Positions 9,336 to 17,384 of a DNA stretch of 52,526 bases are shown piece by piece. A model generated the notes under the pieces. That model ran no database searches. It was not told where the DNA came from and saw only the letters and a program-made list of their open reading frames with translations. Both the position numbers and the translations under genes were made by a program. This DNA comes from JBLHHI01 sp047614125 (GTDB taxonomy: Bacteria; Bacteroidota; Bacteroidia; NS11-12g; UBA9320). The stretch covers positions 1 to 52,526 of the forward strand of contig JBLHHI010000006.1 of assembly GCA_047614125.1 (NCBI GenBank), in the 5' to 3' direction. How positions within the stretch are numbered: position 1 is the stretch's first letter; every line of letters starts with the position of its first letter.

Positions 9336-10006
9336 GCCCATGCTTTAAAACTTCCCAAACCTTCTGCTGCTTTTTTACATATGTGATGAGCACTAAAGTG
9401 CATCTCTATGTTTGGATTGGGGTCAATTACAACAATCGGAACTGCATTGCCAGCAAAGCGAATTAGGCCAGCAGCTGGATAAACCTGAAAGCTGGTGCTA
9501 ACAATCAACACTAATTCAGCTTTCCTAATTTGCTCAACTGCGCAATCCATCATCGGTACTGCTTGGCCAAACCACACAATGTGTGGTCTTAGTTGTGCCC
9601 CTTTTGGACATACGTTTCCAATATTTATTTCATCCAATTCAAGGTTGTATATTTGATTTTCGTCATTAAACCTCCAGCATTTGTTGATTTCGGCGTGCAG
9701 GCGAATCACCTTTGTGCTGCCAGCACGTTCGTGCAAATCATCAATGTTTTGAGTAATAATGGTCACATTCAATTCCTTCTCCAAATCCGCTAATATATAA
9801 TGCCCAAGATTTGGCAAGGCCTTTTTGACGGCCTTCCTGCGGGCATTGTAAAACTGCAAAACTTTTGCCGGATTGAGATGCCAAACATCGATGCTGGCTA
9901 CTTCGGTAACATTATGTCCTTCCCACAATCCACCCGAATCCCGAAAGGTTTGTAATCCGCTTTCCGCACTCATTCCAGCACCTGTTAATACCACCAAATT
10001 AATCAT
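9311..10006 (-). CDS. cobB: NAD-dependent protein deacylase, sirtuin (CobB/SIRT5 type)
   Basis: A 231-residue sirtuin. The NAD-binding motifs GAGMSAESGLQTFR, TQNIDDLHERAG and HAEINK are present, with the catalytic His in RLHAE. The FYNARR segment carries the Tyr-x-x-Arg pair that in class III sirtuins recognises succinyl or malonyl lysine, so desuccinylation is likely besides deacetylation. The zinc ribbon is degenerate: only one Cys remains in each half (KCWRFND and NVCPKG) instead of two CxxC pairs, as I recall for other Bacteroidota sirtuins with the LRPHIVWFG motif. The start at 10006 is chosen because TATATTCG lies 5 nt upstream. It diverges from the MATE gene with only 33 bp between starts. 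Confidence 0.93.
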   Translation of the reverse strand: MINLVVLTGAGMSAESGLQTFRDSGGLWEGHNVTEVASIDVWHLNPAKVLQFYNARRKAVKKALPNLGHYILADLEKELNVTIITQNIDDLHERAGSTKVIRLHAEINKCWRFNDENQIYNLELDEINIGNVCPKGAQLRPHIVWFGQAVPMMDCAVEQIRKAELVLIVSTSFQVYPAAGLIRFAGNAVPIVVIDPNPNIEMHFSAHHICKKAAEGLGSFKAWAKKKGWLP

Positions 10007-10011
10007 GGATA

Positions 10012-10035
10012 CGAATATATCGCACTGTACTTTTG
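10012..10035. promoter_or_regulatory. Back-to-back promoters of sirtuin (-) and MATE (+) genes
   Basis: Minus strand: TATATTCG (10012-10019, one mismatch to TAnnTTTG), 5 nt from the sirtuin ATG. Plus strand: TACTTTTG (10028-10035), 4 nt from the MATE ATG at 10040. Each upstream promoter half must lie inside the other gene's start region, so occupancy is probably mutually exclusive. Confidence 0.6.
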
Positions 10036-10039
10036 CTCC

Positions 10040-11407
10040 ATGCATTTTTTGAATGATGTGAAGGCACCAATGATGAAATCCATCATCAAGTTGGGCTTTC
10101 CTGTGGTAGTCAGCAATCTAGGACTAATTCTGATGGCCTTATTCGATACCGCTATGATTGGTTGGTATGGAGAAGGAGAAACCGCTGAAATTCCATTAGC
10201 CGCGGCGGGAATTTCAAATGCGGTATTTTTTGTTGCAAGTATTTTTGGAATTGGAGTATTGGTTGTTTTTTCATCCATGTATGCAGGTTACATTGCATCG
10301 GGAAAAATAAACCGACTCGGGAAGTTCATCAATGCATCGCTGGTTGTTAATGTGGTTATAAGCGTATTAACCTTTGTGCTGCTTCAACTCCTATTGCAGA
10401 ATATTGATATTTTTAAGCAGCCATTGGATGTGAAACTAGAGGCCAAACCCTATTTTAATATTCTCACATACAGCATTTGGCCCATGTTCCTCTTTCTTTC
10501 ATTTAAAAATATTTCCGATGGATATTCGCTGACGAAGGCCGCAATGTTTGCCAGCTTAACCGCCGTTGTGCTCAATGTAGGCTTAAACTATTGTTTAATT
10601 TTCGGAAACTTTGGCGCTCCAGAACTGGGCCTTGTTGGTGCTGGATATGGCACCCTCATATCAAGAATCTACATGGCAATTTTTATGATTTTATACATTC
10701 AGTACAATCAGCAAATTGCCTACAAGCTCTCCGAATTAAAAGAGGGTTTTTTGAGAACTGATTTGATTCGCCTTTTACGAATTGGAATCCCATCAGGATT
10801 GCAGTTTTTTTACGAAATATCTGCCTTTGCCGGTGCTGCGATCTTAACCGGTTGGATCAGTTCGAATGATCTTGCAGCACACAACGTCGTAATTGGTCTT
10901 GTATCGTTTACTTATATGTTCGCCAATGGAATTTCGGTAGCAGGAATGATAAAAGCCGGTGAAGCAACCGGCAGAAAGGACCACAATACGACCCGACAAT
11001 TGGGGGTAAATGCGCTGGTGTTAACCACGGCGTGCATGGCGGTTTTTGCAATATTCATTGTGGTCTTTAATCAAACAATGGTGGGCTGGTTTACCTCAAA
11101 ACAAGAGGTAATAGAAATTGCCTCCACTTTAATGATTGTTGCCGCATTTTTTCAACTATCTGATGGAATACAAGCTGTGAGTCTCGGGTTACTCAGAGGT
11201 ATGCACGATACTAAAATTCCGGCCAGGATAACCTTTATTGTATATTGGTTAATTACATTGCCCCTTTGTTACATCCTTGGCTTCACATATGGTTTGCAAA
11301 CCGTTGGTATTTGGATTGGCTTGCTGGTTGGACTCACGTTAGCCGCCCTATTATTAACCATACGATTTTGGAAGAAAACACACTTTGCAAGCCACTCCGT
11401 TATTTAA
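10040..11407 (+). CDS. MATE family multidrug/cation efflux transporter
   Basis: A 455-residue protein with about twelve membrane segments in the two-fold arrangement of the MATE/MatE fold, an antiporter family in the inner membrane that exports cationic drugs or metabolites using sodium or proton gradients. The first repeat begins LGFPVVVSNLGLILMALFDTAMIG, and the second repeat begins around IGIPSGLQFFYEISAF. Its substrate cannot be told from sequence. The ATG at 10040 is placed 4 nt after a -7 element; ATGs at 10070 and 10073 are possible alternatives that fit the usual family N terminus better. It is monocistronic and is followed 34 bp later by the nested mobile elements. Confidence 0.92.
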   Translation: MHFLNDVKAPMMKSIIKLGFPVVVSNLGLILMALFDTAMIGWYGEGETAEIPLAAAGISNAVFFVASIFGIGVLVVFSSMYAGYIASGKINRLGKFINASLVVNVVISVLTFVLLQLLLQNIDIFKQPLDVKLEAKPYFNILTYSIWPMFLFLSFKNISDGYSLTKAAMFASLTAVVLNVGLNYCLIFGNFGAPELGLVGAGYGTLISRIYMAIFMILYIQYNQQIAYKLSELKEGFLRTDLIRLLRIGIPSGLQFFYEISAFAGAAILTGWISSNDLAAHNVVIGLVSFTYMFANGISVAGMIKAGEATGRKDHNTTRQLGVNALVLTTACMAVFAIFIVVFNQTMVGWFTSKQEVIEIASTLMIVAAFFQLSDGIQAVSLGLLRGMHDTKIPARITFIVYWLITLPLCYILGFTYGLQTVGIWIGLLVGLTLAALLLTIRFWKKTHFASHSVI

Positions 11408-11441
11408 TGTTTGTTAACATGGCATCTTCGCATAATTACGA

Positions 11442-11975
11442 ATCTGAGTTCGATTAATCTTTTAAAATTCAGATTTGTATGGAGGCCAAGTAGTGAGGCG
11501 AAAACAGGAAGGTTTATGTTTATAAACCGACTGATTTCAACGAAGCTAATGACCTGAGTTCGATTAATCCTTGCGGTTCAGAACGCTTGTCAATAGTGAG
11601 ATGCGAATGAAAATTGTGAAAAAATAGCGGGCTATTTTGAACGATTTTTATGAAGTAGATTGCTGTTGCCAAGTGGAAATGAGAAATTTGCTTTTTAATA
11701 AAGCCGCATAGTCTTCATTATCAGTTCTTGGTTTACCCCGGTAAACCTACAAACAGGACGCTTCGACTATACAATTTTATAAAAATCTGAACCTGCAAAT
11801 ATTAATCGAACTCAGGTTAATAGGGTTTCTTATGCAAAAGTTCGCATTTCACTTGTGAAAAGCGAACTTTTCATCGTAAAAATTACTCGAAAGGGCCCGC
11901 CCTGTCTTCGAAATTTTTACTTGAAACTCACTGTCCACAAGCGTTCTGAATTCAATATATGAATCGAACTCATGT
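11442..11975 (-). mobile_element. MITE-like element copy A (interrupted by copy A2)
   Basis: A copy of the ~260-bp family, about 263 bp once the nested element (11552-11817) and one target duplication are removed. Ends are ATCTGAGTTCGATT and AATCGAACTCATGT, flanked by perfect 5-bp direct repeats TACGA (11437-11441 and 11976-11980). Hairpin AGTTCGC...GCGAACT is at 11839-11868. The strand given is relative to copy C at 49360. It carries no transposase. It ends 44 nt before the OMP gene start at 12019 and fills nearly all of the gap 11408-12018. Confidence 0.85.
11552..11817 (+). mobile_element. MITE-like element copy A2, divergent, nested in copy A
   Basis: A 266-bp element with perfect 17-bp terminal inverted repeats ACCTGAGTTCGATTAAT/ATTAATCGAACTCAGGT. 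It is inserted in opposite orientation into copy A and flanked by TAATG (11547-11551) and TAATA (11818-11822). Internally it is much diverged from the other copies but keeps the same hairpin order: AAAATAGC/GCTATTTT at 11621-11638 and GGTTTACC/GGTAAACC at 11730-11747. Confidence 0.85.
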
Positions 11976-12018
11976 TACGAGTTATTTTGTCTAGTTTGCT
12001 CCTTGAAACTGTTATAGA

Positions 12019-12774
12019 ATGAAACACTTATTTGTACTTTTCTCATTTCTTGTCTTAGTAAGCATCTCGAGCGTTCTGGCTCAAGACCGGGTCGAGTTTT
12101 ATCTTTCACCTGGGTACAGTTATCGAACCATTCAGCTCGAAGCAAACACCGACCTTGGTTTTAAAGATTCGTTGAATTCCATGGATGGATTGCGCCATAA
12201 CTGGAGCGCAGGCATTCGAGTTGTTACCAAAGAGCTTGGTCGGTCTGCAAATAAGTTTCAAATTGGCATAGAATATCGGGGAGTTAGTTTTTCGCGCGTT
12301 TTAAGCGACTTGCAATTCCATGATTCAATACATCCGAAAGTTGGACGTATTAATGACCTTTCGGTTACTGTAGAAAAAAACGCATACTTCTCGCACAAAT
12401 ACCGATATTTAAGCTTTCCAGTAAACTATCAGTTTCGACTTCTTGAGCGAAAAAATACATCCAACTTTAACTTCTATTTAAACCTTGGCGTTGCACCAGA
12501 ATTGCTCATTGCTGATGACATCAAATTATTCCTTAAAGGATTTACAGTTGGCGGTGAGAATCATTACAGTCTTACAAACGACTACGACGCAACTCAACTA
12601 AACATTACGGCTCAATTAGGCGGGAGAATGGTGTATAAGATGAGCGAAATTCAATCCTTCATTATTCAACCTCAACTCCAATTCCCAATATTCACTACGG
12701 CACACGATGATAAACAAAGCATGCGCTTATATCAATTGGGCTTAAATGTTGGTGTTAATATGATCTTGAAATAG
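12019..12774 (+). CDS. Secreted outer-membrane beta-barrel-like protein
   Basis: A 251-residue protein with an N-terminal signal peptide (MKHLFVLFSFLVLVSISSVLAQ, cut in the middle here: hydrophobic core LFVLFSFLVLVSISSV) followed by alternating-hydrophobicity strands rich in aromatics (VEFYLSPGYSYRTI, GGRMVYKM, LYQLGLNVGVNMIL) that fit a small PorT-like outer-membrane barrel. No enzymatic motif is seen. It is convergent with the T9SS cargo gene downstream (26-nt gap). A copy of the mobile element ends 44 nt upstream, so its promoter may partly lie in or next to that element; TTATTTTG (11982-11989) and CTAGTTTG (11991-11998) are near-consensus -7 candidates. Function unknown. Confidence 0.75.
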   Translation: MKHLFVLFSFLVLVSISSVLAQDRVEFYLSPGYSYRTIQLEANTDLGFKDSLNSMDGLRHNWSAGIRVVTKELGRSANKFQIGIEYRGVSFSRVLSDLQFHDSIHPKVGRINDLSVTVEKNAYFSHKYRYLSFPVNYQFRLLERKNTSNFNFYLNLGVAPELLIADDIKLFLKGFTVGGENHYSLTNDYDATQLNITAQLGGRMVYKMSEIQSFIIQPQLQFPIFTTAHDDKQSMRLYQLGLNVGVNMILK

Positions 12775-12799
12775 TGCAGAAATCTGAAATATAATTGTT

Positions 12800-14956
12800 C
12801 TATCTCATCAAAAAGACAGAACCTTTGGCAACTTTCTTGGTGTAAATTCCTTCATCTGGAATGGAGTAACGAATCAAAAAATAGTACATCGTACTGTAAC
12901 AATCCTTTCCTAAGTATGTGCCATCCCAACCAATTCCTTCCATCGAAGATTCAAATATCTTAGTGCCATATTCGTTGAAAATAAGCATGTCCGTAAACTG
13001 GAAAAACCCAAGAGGATAAAAGACATCGTTTAATCCATCGCCATTTGGTGAAAAAACATTGGGAATGAAAATCTCACATGCATAGGGCAATATTTCCAAA
13101 TTGATTTGATCAATAACGGTGTCGCAGGGATGCAGCATTCGAACTTCATACAAACCTGAGGTTGTTAAGTCCCTGGCAAATTCTGTGCTGCCGTCATTCC
13201 ACAACACGGTGCCAGCATCGCTCTTAAGGCTATATCGAATGGATTGACCTCCACAAATTATGGTGTCATTGCCCAGTTCAATAGTTGGTGGGAAAACATC
13301 TTTCAAAACAATGGTGTCTCTAAAAGCACATTCACCATTATCGGCATTTGCCCAATAAATGCCGCCTTTTGTGGCCACAATACCTTGGCTTGTAGCACCC
13401 GTGCTCCATAAATAGTTTAGGCCAGCAATGGGCACGTTAAGGTTAATATTTTTGTTAGCACAAATAATAGAATCTACACCAAGATTGAAATAAGGCCGAG
13501 GAAATACTTCGGTACTGTCAACGAAGGTATCTCGGCAATTGCCAACAGAATACACATGTTCTATTACGAATTTTCCAACGTTGTTTGGATTGAAGGTTGA
13601 GTCGTTGTTTTTGTTTACACCGTTGTAAATGAATTGGCCACCGGTTAAGCTGGGTGTCAACAAAATAGCCGGGTCGTTTATGCAATATTTCGGTGAAAGA
13701 CCGGTGTAAAAATTATTTGGAGTGGAGATCACTTCAACCGAGTCTGAAAACTTGCCCAAGCAGCCATTAATGTCTTTCACATCAAGCTGAACTCGATATT
13801 TCCCTATAGAATTATAGCTCTTACTCGCCGGATTTGAGATACTGGAAGAGCCATCACCAAATTTCCATAAGGTTGTTTGAATGTCTCGACCTCGATGTTC
13901 AAACTCAAAATTCTTTTGATTCAAACATAAAATGGTATCACTAAAACTCACATCTTTATCAAAAATAGGGGGTGGCAGTACATAAAAATCATGCTCGAAA
14001 CTGTCGTAACAAAACACGCCGTTTTTACTCACCTGCCTTGCTTGCACAATCTTAACGGTGTGTGCTCCCCACGATGGTCTACCGTACTTAAAATCAACTT
14101 GGGTTCCCCTCAAAGTATCATTGATGTACCACTTAAAATTTGTACGGTCCCATCCACCAAAAATGGGAGGTGGAGTAGTAAATTTGTTAATCAGAGTGTA
14201 ATAGTTCCCGATATAGCATTGCAAGCTGTCATTCCCAGAAATGTTTTTATCAAGTTCGAAATTGGCATTAAATGGAACACCAACCGTGTCTCGAATGATA
14301 ACCGTGGTTACACAACCGGTTGCAGTGGCCTTTAATGCAACATTGAAAATACCCCCATCTGTGTATGAATGGGTGGGACTCGTTGCCGTGGATTTCGTCT
14401 TGTCGCCAAAATCCCAGTTGTAGGTCATCGATAAGCTTTTTGAATTGTTCGATGTATTGGTGAACGTATAGCTATTGTTGTTTAAGCACTGATAGGATTG
14501 ATTGATGGTAGCACTTGCCACAATGTTTTCAGTACGCTGGTTAACCTTCGGATATGAGCTTTCCGTATAATATTCAAAGTTTCCTCCGTTTGAATTGTAT
14601 TCGAAGATGGCCAAATGATACGTGGTGTTTTTCTTAAGGTTTTTTAAGGTAAAAGAAGACCCCGAACCATTATAAACGACCCAATTTCCTGTTCCAACCT
14701 GAGATCCATTCCCGAAGCTATCACGTGCATTATAAGATGTTAAGTCGACGGGGATGGCATTTACGGCGCTCCCTTCACGAGCTAAAACAACTCTTCCTTC
14801 ACCGTTTCCAGCCGACCATGTAACGGTGAAATAATGGCAATAAAGATTTGTGATTGATACTGAGCTTGAATGTATGGTTGGCGCCTGTGCAAAGCATAAA
14901 GCTCCAAACAGTAAAAGTGCGAGACTCGCACCCAGTTTTTTAATTAATTCAACCAC
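12800..14956 (-). CDS. T9SS type-B cargo protein with fibronectin III-like and PKD domains
   Basis: A 718-residue secreted protein. It has a signal peptide (hydrophobic core LALLLFGALCFAQ), a fibronectin III-like domain (about 25-140), PKD repeats (YNWDFGDKTKS, LWKFGDGSSS), further Ig-like segments (YLWSTGATSQG, VLWNDGST), and the gliding-motility/T9SS type-B sorting domain at the C terminus (IFIPNVFSPNGDGLNDVF through the final Arg). Such proteins are exported across the outer membrane by the type IX system and attached to the surface; the role is often adhesion or polymer binding. The GTG at 14956 is preferred since TAACTTTG lies 6 nt upstream; the longer TTG start would overlap that element. 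A second, larger relative lies at 32546-36280. Confidence 0.9.
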   Translation of the reverse strand: MVELIKKLGASLALLLFGALCFAQAPTIHSSSVSITNLYCHYFTVTWSAGNGEGRVVLAREGSAVNAIPVDLTSYNARDSFGNGSQVGTGNWVVYNGSGSSFTLKNLKKNTTYHLAIFEYNSNGGNFEYYTESSYPKVNQRTENIVASATINQSYQCLNNNSYTFTNTSNNSKSLSMTYNWDFGDKTKSTATSPTHSYTDGGIFNVALKATATGCVTTVIIRDTVGVPFNANFELDKNISGNDSLQCYIGNYYTLINKFTTPPPIFGGWDRTNFKWYINDTLRGTQVDFKYGRPSWGAHTVKIVQARQVSKNGVFCYDSFEHDFYVLPPPIFDKDVSFSDTILCLNQKNFEFEHRGRDIQTTLWKFGDGSSSISNPASKSYNSIGKYRVQLDVKDINGCLGKFSDSVEVISTPNNFYTGLSPKYCINDPAILLTPSLTGGQFIYNGVNKNNDSTFNPNNVGKFVIEHVYSVGNCRDTFVDSTEVFPRPYFNLGVDSIICANKNINLNVPIAGLNYLWSTGATSQGIVATKGGIYWANADNGECAFRDTIVLKDVFPPTIELGNDTIICGGQSIRYSLKSDAGTVLWNDGSTEFARDLTTSGLYEVRMLHPCDTVIDQINLEILPYACEIFIPNVFSPNGDGLNDVFYPLGFFQFTDMLIFNEYGTKIFESSMEGIGWDGTYLGKDCYSTMYYFLIRYSIPDEGIYTKKVAKGSVFLMR

Positions 14957-14962
14957 GTTTCG

Positions 14963-14970
14963 CAAAGTTA
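14963..14970 (-). promoter_or_regulatory. Promoter -7 element TAACTTTG, 6 nt before GTG
   Basis: On the minus strand TAACTTTG is followed by CGAAAC and the GTG at 14956, again predicting a leaderless message. Confidence 0.6.
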
Positions 14971-15061
14971 TGATATATGTACTAATTAATGGTTACACTT
15001 CTAAATTATAACGTAGGTTTCACGGTCATATTTTTATTCCGAAGTCACTTAATTAAGTAAC

Positions 15062-15190
15062 TCACTTCACCGGATTTTCGTTGCATGGATGGTTCAAAAT
15101 AAGCAAAATCGAAACACCCGATTCTTTTATTTCACGGTTGTTGTATTGACGAGATTGATTTTCATCAGCCAAATTCGCCCAGATGTCCAT
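15062..15190 (-). CDS. Small ORF (42 aa) coupled to the methyltransferase
   Basis: A 42-codon ORF starting ATG at 15190, overlapping the methyltransferase stop in a TAATG junction, an arrangement typical of translational coupling. The product starts MDIWANLADENQ and ends NENPVK, with a short hydrophobic stretch VSILLILN. I recognise no family. It ends next to a palindrome ACTTAATTAAGT (about 15046-15057). It could be chance: the genome is AT-rich and the ORF is short. The coupling is the main support. Confidence 0.4.
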   Translation of the reverse strand: MDIWANLADENQSRQYNNREIKESGVSILLILNHPCNENPVK

Positions 15191-16062
15191 TAGTCTTGGA
15201 TCCTTCCCACCACACCTAAGGGTAAATTGAAGCCACTCTCACTGGGTAAGTACAATTCGCTGCTTTCGAAATGTTTTGCAAACCTGAAATTTGAACGCAT
15301 TAGGTTTTCAATGATTAAGGGTGATAAACCTAGAGAATAGGTATTCAATACCAAGAAGTGATTCGTTTTGTGCAATATCTCGGATATCAGAGACAAGAGC
15401 TCATCGATCGAGTCTTCCAACTTCCAGCGTTCGCCATTTGTTCCTATTCCGTAGGCTGGTGGATCCAATATAATTCCGTGGTATTGATGACCACGCTTCT
15501 TTTCGCGTTGCGTAAACTTAAGCGCGTCTTCAACGACCCAGCGGATGTCACGCAGTCCACTTTTATCCATATTTATTCCCGCCCAATTAACTACTTGGCG
15601 AACTGAATCAACGTGCACTACATCTGCACCAGCTGCTTTGGCTGCCAACGATGCACCTCCGGTGTATGCAAAGAGATTCAATACTTTGCATTTAGGCCCA
15701 ATGCGTTGCACTTGGTTATATATAAACTCCCAATTGTCCGCTTGTTCAGGGAAAATGCCAACGTGTTTAAATGCAGTGAATTTTAGCTGAAAAGCCAGGG
15801 TGTTTTTGCCTAGAGGATAGGTGATTTGCCACGGCGATTTAACATCCTTTGGCATTTCCCATTTTCCCTTGTGACTCGATTGCTGAGAAAAACTGGCCGA
15901 TGCTCTTTTCATCCACTCTTTTTCAGAGTACGCTGGTTTCCACAACGCTTGAGGTTCTGGCCGGATGAGGGTGTATTCTCCAAATCGCTCCAATTTTTTT
16001 TGATCACCGCAATCCAGAAGTTCGTAATCAATCCAATTCTTTGGATAAAGTGCTTTCGTCAT
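15190..16062 (-). CDS. Class I SAM-dependent methyltransferase (RlmI-like)
   Basis: A 290-residue methyltransferase. The SAM-binding glycine motif is in VLNLFAYTGGASLAAKAAGA, the acidic residue is in VHVDSVRQVV, and the catalytic-type motif is ILDPPAYG; this arrangement is that of the RlmI/RlmK 23S rRNA cytosine methyltransferase superfamily. Family relatives without the PUA domain methylate RNA or are uncharacterised, so the target is inferred only as probably rRNA. The ATG at 16062 is used since TACTTTTG lies just upstream; the longer reading from TTG at 16083 would overlap that promoter. The short ORF at 15062 follows with a 1-nt overlap. Confidence 0.85.
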   Translation of the reverse strand: MTKALYPKNWIDYELLDCGDQKKLERFGEYTLIRPEPQALWKPAYSEKEWMKRASASFSQQSSHKGKWEMPKDVKSPWQITYPLGKNTLAFQLKFTAFKHVGIFPEQADNWEFIYNQVQRIGPKCKVLNLFAYTGGASLAAKAAGADVVHVDSVRQVVNWAGINMDKSGLRDIRWVVEDALKFTQREKKRGHQYHGIILDPPAYGIGTNGERWKLEDSIDELLSLISEILHKTNHFLVLNTYSLGLSPLIIENLMRSNFRFAKHFESSELYLPSESGFNLPLGVVGRIQD

Positions 16063-16080
16063 CAACAATGCTATTAACCG

Positions 16081-16088
16081 CAAAAGTA
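16081..16088 (-). promoter_or_regulatory. Promoter -7 element TACTTTTG
   Basis: Minus-strand TACTTTTG, 18 nt before the ATG at 16062, giving a leader of roughly 10 nt. The same octamer precedes the MATE, BatA-type and amidohydrolase genes. Confidence 0.6.
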
Positions 16089-16141
16089 GGAAACAATGCC
16101 TCTTTGCTGGTATAGATTCCTGCTTTCATAAAAAATGAAAC

Positions 16142-16171
16142 AAAAAAAAGGCCTCCAAATTATGAGGCCTT
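16142..16171 (-). terminator. Intrinsic terminator after the lipoprotein gene
   Basis: On the minus strand, stem AAGGCCTC/GAGGCCTT with an 8-nt loop runs into a tract of eight T's. It begins 19 nt after the stop of the lipoprotein at 16190 and separates it from the methyltransferase. Confidence 0.9.
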
Positions 16172-16189
16172 AATACGAACATTGTCTTC

Positions 16190-16567
16190 TTATTCTAAGG
16201 TATCTTGATCAATCCAATTTTTTACCTGAGCAATTAATGAATCGTTGAGTTTCGGCAAATCCTTAGGCATCGGAGAAAATCCTGCTTCGTGATTCAACGC
16301 GCCAAGTATTCTACCGTAAGAGACAAATGCTTTAGCGTCTTCGTAACTGGATAAACTTCCCGTGGCTGAACCCGTTGTGTGGCAATACGGAACAGCGCAT
16401 GTGGTTTCGAAGAATGACTTTAAATGGGTATTGTAACGCACAGTATCCGTGATGGTGTTGTTATTATCGTCGTCCTTGATGATGGGCTCTTCTTCTTTAC
16501 AGGCTTGAAATACCAAGACACAGAGGGTGAGTAGAACGGCAAGATTTCTAATGTTTTTGTTTTTCAT
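16190..16567 (-). CDS. Small lipoprotein with cytochrome c-like CxxxxCH motif
   Basis: A 125-residue lipoprotein. The signal ends in a lipobox (LVFQAC, Cys at about 23) followed by an acidic linker (EEEPIIKDDDNNN). The mature domain has CAVPYCH and, further on, SPMPKDLPKLND followed by VKNWID, a pattern seen in Bacteroidota cytochrome c-like domains where the haem motif is widened (CxxxxCH instead of CxxCH) with a distal Met. It is anchored in the envelope. Haem binding is inferred and could be lost, with the two cysteines instead forming a disulfide. It is a single gene bounded by its own terminator. No partner oxidoreductase is adjacent. Confidence 0.75.
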   Translation of the reverse strand: MKNKNIRNLAVLLTLCVLVFQACKEEEPIIKDDDNNNTITDTVRYNTHLKSFFETTCAVPYCHTTGSATGSLSSYEDAKAFVSYGRILGALNHEAGFSPMPKDLPKLNDSLIAQVKNWIDQDTLE

Positions 16568-16661
16568 ACGATATGTTATTTTTCAATTTTACGTGTAGGT
16601 ACAAATATTTCGTTTAGTTTTTTGTTTTGGAAGACGACAATGTCTTTTTTGTGTCTAATTG

Positions 16662-17384
16662 TCAATCTTCCGAATGCTGAATGTTTTCATCACTCAGTAC
16701 CTTTTTTCCTTTATATCTCAAAAGAAGATTGGCTAAGGTAATCACATCTTTTTCGCAGTATCGGGCTATTCTTGGCAGGTTGTTATCCTCGTAATAAACC
16801 TTTGCAACCATACTTCCATCAATATCATCTTTTGGGGTGGGGATGTCAAAAATGGCGGCCAACAAGTCCAAGGAAGTGAAGTTCTTATAATCCCCAAACT
16901 TCCAAAGTTCCATGCTGTCGAGGTGGTTGATTTCCCACGGTTTTTTACCAGCAATATCCAAATGGTCGGGTAGGAATAGTCCATTTACCAAAACTCTCCT
17001 TGCAATATATGGAAAGTCGAATTCTTTGCCATTGTGCGCACAAAGCACTTTATTGTTTCCGGTAAACTTGGTGCTGAGTAAATCGCAAAACTCAATCAAC
17101 AGAATGCGTTCATCGTGGTTTGCGTAACTCTTTGTCTTAAAAGAAAAGTGCTCCCCATTGGGTATGAAGATACCTACCGAAATACATACAATTTTACCAA
17201 ACTCGGCGTATATGCCGGCTCGCTGATATATTTCACTCGGACTTTCGCCATTCTTCGCAATAAATTGAGCCTTATGCGCCCAAAGCTTTTGCCATCGCTC
17301 ATCCAAGTCTTCAAAATGTTTAGCGGCCGGAACGGTTTCAATGTCTAAAAGAAGTACGTTTTGTAGTTTAATGTGACTCAACAT
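16662..17384 (-). CDS. PolB-like 3'-5' exonuclease (DnaQ/RNase H fold)
   Basis: A 240-residue protein of the family described as predicted 3'-5' exonucleases related to the PolB exonuclease domain. Exonuclease motif I is LLLDIETVP (Asp, Glu), motif II is in CAHNGKEFDFPYIARR (Asp), and motif III is in YCEKDVITLANLLLRYKG (Asp). All metal-binding acids are present, so it should be active. The polymerase domain is absent, and the in vivo substrate is not known. The ATG at 17384 follows an A-rich leader. No close operon partner; the lipoprotein gene lies 94 nt downstream. Confidence 0.85.
   Translation of the reverse strand: MLSHIKLQNVLLLDIETVPAAKHFEDLDERWQKLWAHKAQFIAKNGESPSEIYQRAGIYAEFGKIVCISVGIFIPNGEHFSFKTKSYANHDERILLIEFCDLLSTKFTGNNKVLCAHNGKEFDFPYIARRVLVNGLFLPDHLDIAGKKPWEINHLDSMELWKFGDYKNFTSLDLLAAIFDIPTPKDDIDGSMVAKVYYEDNNLPRIARYCEKDVITLANLLLRYKGKKVLSDENIQHSED

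Noticed and set aside
11442..11975. Retron or group II intron as an explanation for the structured repeats
   Set aside because: No reverse transcriptase ORF is near any copy, and the inverted termini with 5-bp duplications fit DNA transposition better.
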